Below, in pieces: positions 8,631 through 18,055 of a DNA stretch of 54,777 nt (the first letter of the stretch is position 1; every line of letters starts with the position of its first letter). The DNA lies in contig JAJFUG010000083.1 of assembly GCA_021372515.1 (NCBI GenBank), positions 1 through 54,777 on the forward strand. Direction: 5' to 3'. A program made the translations under genes and the position numbers. Source of the DNA: a bacterium. GTDB taxonomy: Bacteria; Gemmatimonadota; Glassbacteria; GWA2-58-10. The notes under the pieces are model-generated. The model saw nothing but the letters and a program-made list of their open reading frames with translations, ran no database searches and had not been told where the DNA came from.

Positions 8631-9233
8631 ATGGTGCACCTGGAAAGAGAATCCCTGGCCGATGATCCGTTCGTGCAGTTCGAACGCTGGTTCAGCCAGG
8701 CGCAGCGAGAGGGAGTGGCCGAACCGGAGGCGATGGCCCTGTCCACGGTGGACGCGGCGGGCGCGCCCTCCTCGCGCATGGTGCTGCTGCGCGGGTTCGA
8801 CCGCGCGGGCTTCGTGTTTTTCTCCAACTACGGCAGCCGCAAGGCGCAGGATATCCTGGCCCGGCCCAGGGCGGCCCTTCTTTTCTACTGGCGGAGCGAG
8901 CCTGCGCGCCAGGTGCGTATTGTCGGTGAGGTCGAAAAAACCACGCCCCGGGAGAGCCTGGCTTATTTCCGGACCCGCCCCCGCGGCAGCCGCCTGGGGG
9001 CCTGGGCCTCACCCCAGAGCCGGGCGATCCAGGACCGTGAAACCCTGGAGGCCGCACAGCGGGAAATGGAACGTATTTCCCCGGAGGAGGTCCCTCTGCC
9101 GCCGTTCTGGGGCGGATACCGTCTGGCGCCGCAGGAGTTCGAATTCTGGCAGGCCGGAGCGGACCGCCTGCACGACCGGTTCCGTTATTTTCAGGCCGCT
9201 GGCGTCTGGTCAATCGAGCGACTGGCGCCCTGA
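8631..9233 (+). CDS. pdxH: Pyridoxamine/pyridoxine 5'-phosphate oxidase
   Basis: A 200-residue FMN flavoprotein that oxidises PNP or PMP to pyridoxal 5'-phosphate. Family features in order: the substrate/FMN segment SSRMVLLRGFDRAGFVFFSN, the FMN contact SRKAQD, the segment ALLFYWRSEPARQVRIVG, the motif RGSRLGAWASPQS, and the C-terminal signature FWGGYRLAPQEFEFWQ followed by RLHDR. The length fits the family (E. coli 218 residues). The start lies two nt after the tenA stop, with a weak GGGG ribosome site inside tenA. Last gene of the 6.5-9.2 kb operon. Confidence 0.95.
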   Translation: MVHLERESLADDPFVQFERWFSQAQREGVAEPEAMALSTVDAAGAPSSRMVLLRGFDRAGFVFFSNYGSRKAQDILARPRAALLFYWRSEPARQVRIVGEVEKTTPRESLAYFRTRPRGSRLGAWASPQSRAIQDRETLEAAQREMERISPEEVPLPPFWGGYRLAPQEFEFWQAGADRLHDRFRYFQAAGVWSIERLAP

Positions 9234-9276
9234 GCGTTTCCGTCGGGCCGGTTCGGGAAGAAGATGCCTTACGGAC

Positions 9277-9305
9277 TTGATTTGTATTTGAGATTTATTT
9301 ACAAT
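9277..9305 (+). promoter_or_regulatory. Sigma-70-type promoter of the pnt operon
   Basis: The -35 box TTGATT (9277-9282) and the -10 box TACAAT (9300-9305) are separated by exactly 17 nt in an AT-rich patch. Transcription should start near 9312, leaving a leader of about 137 nt before pntA. Confidence 0.7.
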
Positions 9306-9342
9306 ATCACTGAACGGCAGTTGAGAGAGTATTGTAAAAGAG

Positions 9343-9408
9343 CGGCAGCCGGATGGCTGCCGAGCTGTTCCACAAAATCGGTTTCCTGGCCGGAGGCATT
9401 CCTCCGGC
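9343..9408 (+). promoter_or_regulatory. Double hairpin in the pntA leader
   Basis: Two perfect 8-bp stems with 4-nt loops lie in the untranslated leader. One is CGGCAGCC-GGAT-GGCTGCCG (9343-9362); the other is GCCGGAGG-CATT-CCTCCGGC (9389-9408). Neither is followed by a T-run, so they are not plain terminators. They could stabilise the transcript or form a regulatory leader. The ribosome site of pntA (GGAGAGG, about 9433) lies 25 nt after the second hairpin. Confidence 0.5.
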
Positions 9409-9448
9409 TGAAAACGCTAACCTCAACCGAACGGAGAGGCCGATTCCA

Positions 9449-10636
9449 ATGCGAGTGGGTGTTCCGAGGGAGACATTCCCTGGCCAGAACCAGGTGGCAC
9501 TGGTGCCCGATGGTGTTCCCGCACTCACTAAAGCGGGACTCGAGGTCGTGATGGAAGCCGGGGCTGGAGCTGCAGCCGGCTACCCGGACAGCGAGTACCA
9601 GGCCAAGGGGGTCCAGATGCTGTCCGGCCGGGAGAAAGTGTTCCAGGCCGCGGACATCATCCTCCAGTTTCAGGCCGCTGGAGCCAACCCCGAAAAAGGG
9701 CCGCAGGATTATGCTCTCCTGCGCGAGGGTCAGGTTCTGATCGCTTTTCTCGACCCTCTGTCCGCGCCGGATCAGGTCCAGGAGCTGGCCGCGCGCGGAG
9801 TGACCGCGTTCTCGATGGAGCTGATGCCGCGTATCACCAGGGCGCAGAGTATGGACGCCCTCTCCGCGATGGCCACCGTGGCCGGATACAAGGCGGTGAT
9901 CCTGGCCGCGGCGCAGCTTCCCCGCATGTTCCCGCTGATGATGACCGCGGCTGGCACTGTCAGTCCGGCCCGCGTGTTCGTGATCGGCGCGGGCGTGGCG
10001 GGCCTTCAGGCCATCTCCTCGGCCAAACGTCTGGGCGCGGTGGTGCAGGCCTATGATGTCCGTCCCGCGGTGCGCGAGCAGGTGGAAAGCCTGGGCGGCA
10101 AGTTTGTCGAAATGGAGCTGGATGCCGCCGCCAGCGAGACCAAGGGCGGATATGCCAAAGAGATGGGCGAGGATTTCTACCGCCGTCAGCGCGAGCTGAT
10201 GGAGCGCGTGGTGGCCGACAGCCACGTGGTGATCACCACGGCGGCTGTGCCGGGCAAGAAAGCCCCGGTGCTGATCACCGCCGACATGGTGAAGAGAATG
10301 CCCCCCGGCTCGGTGATTGTCGACCTGGCCGCCGAGCGCGGCGGCAACTGCGAGCTGACCCAGGCCGGCAAAACGGTCGAGGTGGACGGAGTGACAGTGA
10401 TCGGGACGCTCAACCTGCCCTCCACGGTGCCCTACCATGCCAGCCAGATGTACTCGAAGAACATCGTCACCTTCCTCAGGCACCTGCTCACCAAGGAGGG
10501 CAGCCTCAAGATAGACCCGAGCGAAGAGATCACCCGCGAGACCATGCTGACCCACGGCAAAGAGGTCACACAGGCGCGGGTGCGTGAGCTGTTGAACCTG
10601 CCGGCGCTCGCTCCGGCCCAGCCAGAGAAGGTATGA
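9449..10636 (+). CDS. pntA: NAD(P) transhydrogenase alpha subunit, soluble domain I
   Basis: A 395-residue NAD(H)-binding subunit of proton-translocating transhydrogenase, which uses the proton gradient to drive hydride transfer from NADH to NADP+. The N-terminus MRVGVPRETFPGQNQVALVP matches the alanine dehydrogenase/PNT family. The NAD-binding Rossmann motif is VIGAGVAGLQA. The mobile-loop region and the segment GSVIVDLAAERGGNCE are present. I chose ATG 9449, preceded by GGAGAGG; an upstream in-frame ATG at 9353 would add 32 unrelated residues. The membrane part is encoded separately, as in Rhodospirillum. Overlaps the next gene by 4 nt (ATGA). Confidence 0.95.
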   Translation: MRVGVPRETFPGQNQVALVPDGVPALTKAGLEVVMEAGAGAAAGYPDSEYQAKGVQMLSGREKVFQAADIILQFQAAGANPEKGPQDYALLREGQVLIAFLDPLSAPDQVQELAARGVTAFSMELMPRITRAQSMDALSAMATVAGYKAVILAAAQLPRMFPLMMTAAGTVSPARVFVIGAGVAGLQAISSAKRLGAVVQAYDVRPAVREQVESLGGKFVEMELDAAASETKGGYAKEMGEDFYRRQRELMERVVADSHVVITTAAVPGKKAPVLITADMVKRMPPGSVIVDLAAERGGNCELTQAGKTVEVDGVTVIGTLNLPSTVPYHASQMYSKNIVTFLRHLLTKEGSLKIDPSEEITRETMLTHGKEVTQARVRELLNLPALAPAQPEKV

Positions 10637-10917
10637 TGGATATTTTCATCATTTCGCTGACCATTTTCGTCCTGGCGGTGTTCGTGGGGTTCGAGGTGAT
10701 CAACAAGGTGCCTCCGATCCTGCACACGCCGCTGATGAGCGGGTCCAACGCCATTTCCGGCATCACGATCATCGGCGCGATGATCTCGGCCGGGGCCAAG
10801 GAGACCCTGCTGACCACGATCCTGGGCTGCACGGCCGTGGTCTTTGCGACTATTAACGTTGTGGGCGGCTTCATGGTGACCCACCGAATGCTCAAGATGT
10901 TCAAAAAGAAAAATTGA
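10633..10917 (+). CDS. pntAB: NAD(P) transhydrogenase alpha-2 (membrane) subunit
   Basis: A 94-residue membrane protein equal to the C-terminal membrane part of E. coli PntA, with three to four transmembrane helices. The conserved stretch is FEVINKVPPILHTPLMSGSN, continuing into AISGI. It helps form the proton channel of the dII domain with PntB. The start overlaps the pntA stop (ATGA); the second ATG at 10636 is an alternative. The next gene begins within 3 nt of its stop. Confidence 0.93.
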   Translation: MMDIFIISLTIFVLAVFVGFEVINKVPPILHTPLMSGSNAISGITIIGAMISAGAKETLLTTILGCTAVVFATINVVGGFMVTHRMLKMFKKKN

Positions 10918-10919
10918 TC

Positions 10920-12314
10920 ATGTACACAGCGATAATCAACCTGGCCTATCTGGTCGCTTCAGTGCTGTTCATTCTCGGGCTGAAAGGCATGGCCCATCCC
11001 CGGACCGCGGTCCGGGGCAACCTCGTCGGCGCACTCGGCATGCTGCTCGCCATCGTGGTGACTTTGTTCGACCGTCACATCGTAAGCTTCGAGGTTATCC
11101 TGATCGGCATCCTGATCGGCTCGCTGATCGGGGTGATCGTCTCGATCCGCATCCCGATGACCGCCATGCCGCAGATGGTGGCCCTGTACAACGGGTTCGG
11201 CGGCGGGGCCTCGCTGATCGTGGCCGGGTCGGCCCTGGTCGAATCCGGCCTGGCCAGCGGCACCCCCCTGACCCAGATGACCATCGCCACCGCAGCCTCA
11301 GGCATCGTGGGCGCGGTCACTTTCTGGGGCAGCCTGATCGCTTTCCTCAAGCTGCAGGAATTCCTGATCGGCGGCAACCCTGTGCTGTTCCCGGGACGGC
11401 ACGTGGTCAATATCCTGCTGGGCCTGATCGCGGTGGGACTGGGCGTCTGGCTCGTGCTCGAACCCAGCCAGGTTAACATCTATTGGATCATGGCCCTGGT
11501 GGCTTCGGTCCTGGGAGTTATGCTGGTCATCCCCATCGGCGGGGCGGACATGCCGGTGGTGATCTCGCTGCTCAACTCCTATTCCGGCATCGCGGGCGCG
11601 ACCACCGGGTTCGTGCTCAACAACTACGGCCTGATCATCGCCGGCTCGCTGGTAGGGGCCTCGGGTATCATCCTGACCCAGATCATGTGCAAGGCGATGA
11701 ACCGCTCCCTGGCCAACGTGCTGTTCGGCGGGGTGGGCGCAGTGGTCGCCACCGGCGGCAAGAAAGACGACATCTACGCCGGCAAGGTCAGGTCCACCAG
11801 CGCCGAGGAAGTGGCCATGCTGATGGAGGACGCCCGCCGGGTGATGATCGTGCCGGGTTACGGCATGGCCGTGGCCCAGGCTCAGCACCCGGTGCGCGAC
11901 CTGACCAATCTGCTCGAGTCGCGCGGGGTGGATGTCGAGTTCGCGATCCATCCGGTGGCCGGACGCATGCCCGGGCACATGAACGTGCTGCTGGCCGAGG
12001 CCGACATCCCCTACGACAAGCTCAAGGAGATGGACGAGGCCAACGCGATGATGGAGGAGACCGACATCGCCATCGTGCTGGGGGCCAACGATGTGGTGAA
12101 CCCCATCGCCCGCACCGACCCCGCGAGCCCGATTGCCGGCATGCCCATCATCAACGTGGACAAGGCCCGCACCGTGGTTGTGATCAAGCGTTCGCTGAGC
12201 CCCGGGTTCGCCGGGATCCCCAACCCGCTTTTCATCGCGGACAACACGCTGATGTACTTCGCGGACGGCAAGAAAGCGATCCTGGAGATCGTGGCGGCGC
12301 TCAAGGAGAGCTGA
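10920..12314 (+). CDS. pntB: NAD(P) transhydrogenase beta subunit
   Basis: A 464-residue subunit. Roughly the first 270 residues are membrane helices (dII). The rest is the soluble NADP(H)-binding dIII domain with the motif VPGYGMAVAQAQ and the later segments GRMPGHMNVLLAEA and LGANDVVNPIARTDP. It completes the transhydrogenase and supplies NADPH. The ATG at 10920 is used here; an in-frame TTG at 10914, which overlaps the pntAB stop, is an alternative. The operon ends at the bidirectional terminator at 12469-12509. Confidence 0.95.
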   Translation: MYTAIINLAYLVASVLFILGLKGMAHPRTAVRGNLVGALGMLLAIVVTLFDRHIVSFEVILIGILIGSLIGVIVSIRIPMTAMPQMVALYNGFGGGASLIVAGSALVESGLASGTPLTQMTIATAASGIVGAVTFWGSLIAFLKLQEFLIGGNPVLFPGRHVVNILLGLIAVGLGVWLVLEPSQVNIYWIMALVASVLGVMLVIPIGGADMPVVISLLNSYSGIAGATTGFVLNNYGLIIAGSLVGASGIILTQIMCKAMNRSLANVLFGGVGAVVATGGKKDDIYAGKVRSTSAEEVAMLMEDARRVMIVPGYGMAVAQAQHPVRDLTNLLESRGVDVEFAIHPVAGRMPGHMNVLLAEADIPYDKLKEMDEANAMMEETDIAIVLGANDVVNPIARTDPASPIAGMPIINVDKARTVVVIKRSLSPGFAGIPNPLFIADNTLMYFADGKKAILEIVAALKES

Positions 12315-12405
12315 TCCGGTGCAACCCCGGCCGGGAGGAGGGAGCTCAAATCCGAGGCCAGTCCAGGACGCCGGGCAGAGCGGAAAACACTGGAACGCAC
12401 AACGG

Positions 12406-12432
12406 CAGGGGCGGGCTTGAAACCCGCCCCTG
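12406..12432. repeat. CAGGGGCGGG palindromic repeat
   Basis: A 10-bp perfect stem (CAGGGGCGGG with CCCGCCCCTG) around a 7-nt loop, between the convergent pntB and chemoreceptor genes. The same element, with a degenerate end, occurs at 33644-33672. It is not followed by a T-run, so it is not a terminator by itself. Confidence 0.7.
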
Positions 12433-12468
12433 AGTCGTTTCCACAAGGTCGGCTCGTCAAAACAAAAA

Positions 12469-12509
12469 ACAGGCCGGGGTGTGGATCGCTCCGCACCCCG
12501 GCCTGTTTT
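12469..12509. terminator. Bidirectional terminator between pntB and the chemoreceptor gene
   Basis: Arms 12469-12485 and 12490-12506 pair over 17 positions with one G-T wobble, around the loop TCGC. A run TTTT follows on the plus strand and TTTTTTG on the minus strand, so it can end both convergent transcripts. Its core is nearly identical to the terminator at 1244-1279. Confidence 0.88.
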
Positions 12510-12533
12510 CACTTCCATGTGCCTAATGGCAGA

Positions 12534-14810
12534 TCAGAAATCGACGAAGTCCTTGTCATCCAGCGGGATCACACGCTCCGGGTTCAGAGCTTTGCCGTGC
12601 CCGTTGCCTGTGATCGGCCCGCTCTTGACACTGCCGGCCAGGACAGGACGGCCGTTCCGCACCTTGGCGGGCTTACGCGCGGCAGTCCGCTCGCTCTTCA
12701 TCGACATTGTCACTGTTTCCTGGCGCTGTCCGGCGGCCGTGGCCGACTGGGCGAGCGGGCGGGCCAGGATTTCGGTCTTGGCCTTGCGGGTCTCGTGCTG
12801 ACGGCTGAGGTTGAACTCATCCACCATGCTGCGCAGCTCCTCAGCCTGGCTGTTGAGCTCCTCGGCGGCGCTGGCAGATTCCTCGGAGTTGGAGGCGTTC
12901 TGCTGAGTCACCTTGTCCATCTGCGCCACTGCGGTGTTCACCTGCTCGATGCCCTGGGCCTGCTCGATAGCCGCGGCCGCTATCTCGGCCACCAGGTCGC
13001 TCACCTTGCGCGAGCCCTCGGCGATCTCCTCAAACCCGCGGGCCACGCTTTCGGTGATCTCCACTCCGCTGTCCGCGTTCTTGACCGCTTCTTCGATCAG
13101 GTCGGCCGTACTCTTGGCCGCGGTCGCGCTGCGCTGCGCCAGGGAGCGCACTTCCTCGGCCACCACGGCGAAGCCCTTGCCGGCCTCACCGGCGCGCGCC
13201 GCCTCCACCGCGGCGTTCAGGGCCAGAAGGTTGGTCTGGAACGCGATCTCGTCGATGGTCTTCACGATCTTGGCGGTCTGGTCCGAGCTGGACTTGATCT
13301 TTCCGATCGCCGCCACCATCTGCTCCACCGCCTGACGGCCCTTGTCAGCGGAACCGCGCGTCTCGTTCGACAGGTTCTTCGCCTGCTTGGCGTTGTCGGC
13401 GTTCTGCTTGGTCATGGAGGACATCTCCTCCAGGCTCGAGCTGATTTCCTCCAGGCTCGAGGCCTGCTCGTTGGCGCCCTCGGCCAGGCTCTGGCTGCCG
13501 CTGGCGATCTGGCCGCTGGCCGATCCGACCTGCTCCACGGCCAGGGCCACCTGCTGCAGCGCCTCGTCCAGGGATTCGATGGTGGTGTTTATATTCTGCT
13601 TGAACTCGGCCAGCTGGCCCTTGTAGTCCCCGGTCACCCGGCTTGTCAGGTCCTTATCCGCGGCCGCGGACAGCACCTGGGAGGCCTCCTCGATCGGGCG
13701 GGTCACGGTGTCCAGCAGGTTATTCACCCCGCCGACTATCTGGCCGTAATCACCCGCATACTTGGAGCTGTCGGCCCGTTCCTTGAGCTGACCGTCCAGG
13801 GCGGACTTGATGAGGTGTTTCACCTCGTTGTTCATCCGCTGCAGGCTGTCGATCATCTGGAGCATGGAATGCCCGAGAAGGTCCTTGTCCGAGGCGGCGT
13901 TTACCTTGGCCTCCAGGTTGCCCTGCGCAATCTGGCCCGCGGCCTCGGCCTTTTCTTTCTGGTTCGCGATCATGTGCGCGAAAGCACGGCCCATGTCCCC
14001 CAGCTCGTCCTGGCGCTGTTTGATTTTGGTTCTCTCATCGACGGACACGCCGGTCAACTCGACATCTCCATCCGCCAGGATGCGGGTCACATCGGTCAGC
14101 AGGATGAGCGGGCGGGTGATCGAGCGCGTCATAATTATTCCGAGCAGAAGAGCCAGGCCGAAACCGAACACCATGAACACGATGGCGATTGTTTTCTGCA
14201 CGAAAGCTTTCTGGAGCTGCGCCGCGACTTCTGACTTGGCCCCATCGCGGGTGCTTTCCACCATCTGGCGGATTTGGTTCTGGGTCTCGAGGAAAGCAGT
14301 GCGGGCGGCCATCGAGGCCTGGAAAGCGGTCTCATCCATTTCGAGGATTTGGGGATCATCCTTGCTCAGGCCCTGCGAGATCAACTGGTCTTTCTTCAGG
14401 CTGGCCTCCCGGACCGCCTGGTGTCCCTGTTTCCAGTTAGCCCATTTCGGCTCCAGATCTTTCCAAAGCTGTTCCTCGTCTGCGCTCTTGGGCAGCTCCT
14501 CGAAGGCTTTCCAGGCCTCATCGGCCCGGCTGAAAGCTTGATCGATGTAATCGTACTGGGCCTGACGGACCTTCGGGTCCATCATCTTGTTGTTCAGCAG
14601 TCCGCGCTCGCCAGTGGTCACTGCGGTCAGGGCCTCGTTGATTATCAACAGATGCTCAACTCCGGGCAACCTTATCGTGCCGATATCCGCAACGGCCCTG
14701 GAACTCCTGGAGATACCGTAATACCCGGATATGCCGATCGCCAAAGCAATTACTGCCAGGCTCATGTACGACATCATCAGTTTTTTGCCTACTGTCCATC
14801 TGGTTCCCAT
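12534..14810 (-). CDS. Methyl-accepting chemotaxis protein
   Basis: A 758-residue transmembrane chemoreceptor. TM1 spans about 10-30. A periplasmic four-helix-bundle sensor region (about 35-205) carries the GERGLLNN motif of 4HB_MCP domains. TM2 spans about 207-228, followed by a HAMP region and a further HAMP-like stretch. The cytoplasmic coiled coil has the hairpin signature [21 protein letters not shown] low-complexity basic tail ends in [12 protein letters not shown], an acidic end seen on many receptors. It signals to CheA/CheW, none of which are in the window. The ligand is unknown. ATG 14810 has GAGGTGAG upstream. Confidence 0.93.
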   Translation of the reverse strand: MGTRWTVGKKLMMSYMSLAVIALAIGISGYYGISRSSRAVADIGTIRLPGVEHLLIINEALTAVTTGERGLLNNKMMDPKVRQAQYDYIDQAFSRADEAWKAFEELPKSADEEQLWKDLEPKWANWKQGHQAVREASLKKDQLISQGLSKDDPQILEMDETAFQASMAARTAFLETQNQIRQMVESTRDGAKSEVAAQLQKAFVQKTIAIVFMVFGFGLALLLGIIMTRSITRPLILLTDVTRILADGDVELTGVSVDERTKIKQRQDELGDMGRAFAHMIANQKEKAEAAGQIAQGNLEAKVNAASDKDLLGHSMLQMIDSLQRMNNEVKHLIKSALDGQLKERADSSKYAGDYGQIVGGVNNLLDTVTRPIEEASQVLSAAADKDLTSRVTGDYKGQLAEFKQNINTTIESLDEALQQVALAVEQVGSASGQIASGSQSLAEGANEQASSLEEISSSLEEMSSMTKQNADNAKQAKNLSNETRGSADKGRQAVEQMVAAIGKIKSSSDQTAKIVKTIDEIAFQTNLLALNAAVEAARAGEAGKGFAVVAEEVRSLAQRSATAAKSTADLIEEAVKNADSGVEITESVARGFEEIAEGSRKVSDLVAEIAAAAIEQAQGIEQVNTAVAQMDKVTQQNASNSEESASAAEELNSQAEELRSMVDEFNLSRQHETRKAKTEILARPLAQSATAAGQRQETVTMSMKSERTAARKPAKVRNGRPVLAGSVKSGPITGNGHGKALNPERVIPLDDKDFVDF

Positions 14811-15426
14811 TCCGACTCACCTCGGTTGATTAGTTGACAAGGCAATTATCTGATATGTTTCTCCTCTATTGCATCTGTGCTCTCTCCGGTTTTCCGTTCT
14901 CCTTGGCATTTGTGTCATCACCCTGACCCTGAGACCTTCGTTCAAATCACATTTTTCGCATCTCCTTATCCGTAGTGACGGGTTTAAATGGAATCTGCCA
15001 GCTAAACCTGCTACAAGGATCGGGAACTCAATATTTTATATCTTGCTGACGGTGCACGCGAAGAAGAGGAACTCTTGAGACAGCCTGGCAAAAACGTGAT
15101 CAGAAATGCACTAACCGAGGCATGGGTACAGCCATCGAATTCAGCAAACACAAGGCTCTCCGATTTCAAACCCGATATGTTAATAATCAATTAGCATGCC
15201 AAATTATCCAATAATCGCATTTTGTTCATTTGCCACGTTTTACACTATTCAAAAAGGAGAATCTATTTCAAACTCTACAAACACCTTGTTCGAAATCGGG
15301 CATTCCGTGGCTGAAACCGCACAATCTGTCTGATTTAGTAAACAGGGCTTGCCTTTTCTGGCCGCTGCCTGTATTCATTACAGCGACTCAAGCCGATTTA
15401 CAGCCAATCCTCCCGGAGGACCCGCA
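14811..15426. other. AT-rich divergent intergenic region
   Basis: A 616-base gap between the divergent chemoreceptor and rhamnosidase-like genes, clearly richer in AT than its surroundings. A 69-codon frame at 14869-15078 has no ribosome site or recognisable family. The region should contain promoters for both flanking genes, but I could not pick a convincing pair of boxes. A small RNA or lost gene is possible. Confidence 0.4.
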
Positions 15427-17841
15427 ATGTCAAAAAAGCTCTTTCTCCCGATCCTTTTCCTTCTGCTGTTGCAGTCCCGGTGGCTCGCCGGCCAGGAGCC
15501 TTTTCACTCGGCCCGGCCGGTCTGGCCCGCAGGTTGCGACACGAGCATGAATCTGACCGCGGGCTTCCGGGCGGTGTTCGAATCCGGAGGCACGGAAAGG
15601 ACTGTCCTGCGCCTGGCCGCCTCTTCGATGTACCGGTTCTATGTCAACGGGGCCTTTGCCGGCCACGGGCCCTCGCGCGGGCCCCACGGCTGGCGCCGGG
15701 TGGATGAATGGGACATCACAAGGCTGCTCGCTCCGGGGGAAAACACCCTGGCGCTCGAGGTCACAGGCTACAACATCAACAGCTATTATCTTCTGGACCA
15801 GCCGGCGTTCCTGCAGGCGGAGGTGGTGTCTGAGGGCCGGGTGCTTGCCTCCACCGCCGGCGCGGGGGTGAATTTCGAGGCCGCGGTTCTTCCTCAGCGC
15901 GTGAGGAGCGTGCAGCGCTACAGTTTCCAGCGTGCGTTCAGCGAGGTCTACCGCCTGAGCCCCGATTTCAGCGCCTGGCGCACGGACAGCCGCGCCCGGT
16001 TCGACAGGGCCGAGCTGGCGCTCTCCACGCCGAAAAAGCTGCTCCCCTGCCGCACCGCGCTGCCGTGTTTCGAGCTGCGCCAACCGGTGAGCCTGCGTTC
16101 GACCGGCCGTTTCGAGGTGGGGCCGCGGCCAGATTCGCTCTGGGTCGACCGGGCCCTGACCCAGGTCGGGCCCCAGATCAAGGGGTTCCCCCGTTCCGAG
16201 CTTGAGGACTCCTCGTTTGTGCTGATGCAGTATGTGCGCACAATCGCCAACAATGCGCTGGATAAACCCTACTGTCCCGATTCCTCGACCGCGCTCCGGG
16301 CCAACTCTTTCGCCATTTTCGACCTGGGCGTCAACCTGACCGGATTTCCCGCGGTCCGTCTGAGCTGCCGCGAGGCGACCGAGCTGTTTTTCACTTTCGA
16401 CGAGCTGCTCACGGACGGGGACGTGGATTTCAAGCGTCTGGGCTGCGTGAACCTGGTGCACTGGCGCCTGGAGCCCGGACAATACGAGCTTGAGGCGGCC
16501 GAGCCCTACACGATGAAATACCTGAAAGTGATGGTCATGCAGGGAGAGGCCGAAATCACAGGAGTCAGCCTGCGCGAATACGCCAACCCGGAGGCCTCCC
16601 GGGCGCGGTTCGCCTCCAGCGACAACCGCCTCGACCGTCTGTTCGAGGCCGCGCGCCAGACTTTCCGTCAGAACGCGGTCGACCTGTTCACCGACTGCCC
16701 CTCGCGCGAGCGGGCCGGCTGGCTCTGTGACAGCTATTTCACCGCCCGGGCCGCGCAGAGCCTCTGCGGCAATTCCTCGGTGGAAAAGGCTTTCCTCGAG
16801 AATTTCATCCTGCCCGACAGTTTCTCCATGCTGCCGGCCGGCATGCTCCCGATGTGCTACCCGGCGGACAACCGCAACGGCAGCTATATCCCCAACTGGG
16901 CCATGTGGTTCGTCCTGGAGCTGGAGGAATACCTGGCCCGCAGCGGCGACCGCGCTCTGGTCGAGGCGGCGCGGCCCAAGGTGACTGCCCTGCTCGACCG
17001 GCTGGGACGTTACCGCAACCGGGACGGACTGCTTGAAAAACTGGACAGTTGGGTCTTTGTCGAATGGTCCGAGGCCAACGACTACGTGCAGGATGTCAAC
17101 TATCCGACCAACATGCTCTACGCCGCGGCGCTGGATGCCGCCGCCAGGCTGTACGACCTGCCCGCCTGCGCGGAACAGGCCGTGAAGGTGCGCCAGGTGA
17201 TCCGCAAGCAGTCGTACGACGGAACTTTTTTCGTGGACAACGCCGTGCGGGTCAAAGGGGTGCTCAAGCCCACCCGCAACCGCACCGAGACCTGCCAGGA
17301 CTACGCGTTCTACCTGGGCACGGCCACGCCGGAAAGCTATCCCGAACTCTGGAAGCTCCTGGTGAGCCAGTTCGGACCGCAGCGGGAAAAAAGCGGGGCC
17401 TGGCCCGAGGTGTCGCTGTCGCGGCCGTTCATCGGCAACCAGCTGCGCCTCGATATTCTTGCCAATCAGGGCCGGGTGGCCCAGGCCCTGGAGGAGTGCC
17501 GGGACTACCTTCTGTACATGGCCGACCGCACCGGCACGCTCTGGGAGATGCAGGACCAGCGGGCGAGCTGCAACCACGGCTTCGCCTCGCACTGCGCGCA
17601 TTTCCTGCTGCGTGACATCCTGGGACTGCGCCGGGTGGATACGGTCCACAAGCGTGTGACACTGCGCCTGTCCGACCCCGGGATCGAATGGTGCGAGGGC
17701 AGCCTGCCCACCCCGGACGGTGAGATTTCCGCCGCCTGGATCAAGCGCGGGGGACGGATCGAGTACCGCGTGCAGCTGCCGGCCGGGTACAGCCTGAGCG
17801 TGGAGAACAACTCCGGCCTGGAAATACGGCCGCAATTCTGA
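15427..17841 (+). CDS. Secreted alpha-L-rhamnosidase-like glycoside hydrolase (GH78-type)
   Basis: An 804-residue protein. Start ATG 15427 has GGAGGA nine nt upstream and gives a clear signal peptide (MSKKLFLPILFLLLLQSRW, cleavage after LAGQ). A longer in-frame start at 15349 would bury this signal. An N-terminal beta-sandwich with SSMYRFYVNGAFAGHGPSRG matches the lectin-like domain of bacterial alpha-L-rhamnosidases. The catalytic (alpha/alpha)6 barrel starts near DLFTDCPSRERAGWLCDSYF, the GH78 motif that normally reads DCPQRDERLGW. The predicted activity is release of terminal rhamnose or a related sugar from plant or bacterial glycans in the periplasm or outside. The motif differs at several positions, so the sugar specificity is open. 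Confidence 0.8.
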   Translation: MSKKLFLPILFLLLLQSRWLAGQEPFHSARPVWPAGCDTSMNLTAGFRAVFESGGTERTVLRLAASSMYRFYVNGAFAGHGPSRGPHGWRRVDEWDITRLLAPGENTLALEVTGYNINSYYLLDQPAFLQAEVVSEGRVLASTAGAGVNFEAAVLPQRVRSVQRYSFQRAFSEVYRLSPDFSAWRTDSRARFDRAELALSTPKKLLPCRTALPCFELRQPVSLRSTGRFEVGPRPDSLWVDRALTQVGPQIKGFPRSELEDSSFVLMQYVRTIANNALDKPYCPDSSTALRANSFAIFDLGVNLTGFPAVRLSCREATELFFTFDELLTDGDVDFKRLGCVNLVHWRLEPGQYELEAAEPYTMKYLKVMVMQGEAEITGVSLREYANPEASRARFASSDNRLDRLFEAARQTFRQNAVDLFTDCPSRERAGWLCDSYFTARAAQSLCGNSSVEKAFLENFILPDSFSMLPAGMLPMCYPADNRNGSYIPNWAMWFVLELEEYLARSGDRALVEAARPKVTALLDRLGRYRNRDGLLEKLDSWVFVEWSEANDYVQDVNYPTNMLYAAALDAAARLYDLPACAEQAVKVRQVIRKQSYDGTFFVDNAVRVKGVLKPTRNRTETCQDYAFYLGTATPESYPELWKLLVSQFGPQREKSGAWPEVSLSRPFIGNQLRLDILANQGRVAQALEECRDYLLYMADRTGTLWEMQDQRASCNHGFASHCAHFLLRDILGLRRVDTVHKRVTLRLSDPGIEWCEGSLPTPDGEISAAWIKRGGRIEYRVQLPAGYSLSVENNSGLEIRPQF

Positions 17842-17855
17842 CCTCTGCCGAAAGG

Positions 17856-17886
17856 GGCCGGACAGGCGCAGCCTGCCTGTCCGGCC
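17856..17886 (+). terminator. Strong hairpin after the rhamnosidase-like gene
   Basis: A perfect 12-bp stem (GGCCGGACAGGC with GCCTGTCCGGCC) around a 7-nt loop, 15 nt past the stop. No T-run follows, so it may be a weak terminator or an RNA 3'-end stabiliser. The CCGGACAGG arm recurs in the terminator at 20546-20590. Confidence 0.5.
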
Positions 17887-18026
17887 TCCTCACCGGCTCG
17901 CCGCAAGCCTCCCGCCGGGCCAGGCTTTCAATTCACTTGAGAAAAAACTGTAAATTATTCAAGACAGCAAAAAGCTGATTAAGCTGATTATCATGCTCAA
18001 AAAAGAATAAAATCAGCGCCGGATAG

Positions 18027-18055
18027 TTGACAGAAGCGCCTCGAACAGTGATAAT
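18027..18055 (+). promoter_or_regulatory. Sigma-70-type promoter of glgB
   Basis: A consensus -35 box TTGACA (18027-18032), a 17-nt spacer and a -10 box GATAAT (18050-18055). The predicted start is near 18062, giving a leader of about 175 nt. The whole gap 17842-18236 otherwise holds only the hairpin at 17856-17886 and a tandem 9-bp repeat (AGCTGATTA) near 17970. Confidence 0.75.

Noticed and set aside
14869-15078. Small plus-strand frame of 69 codons
   Set aside because: No ribosome site, no recognisable domain, and codon use unlike its neighbours.
15430-17835. Minus-strand frame of 801 codons
   Set aside because: Antisense to the rhamnosidase-like gene; no family features, and typical high-GC shadow composition.
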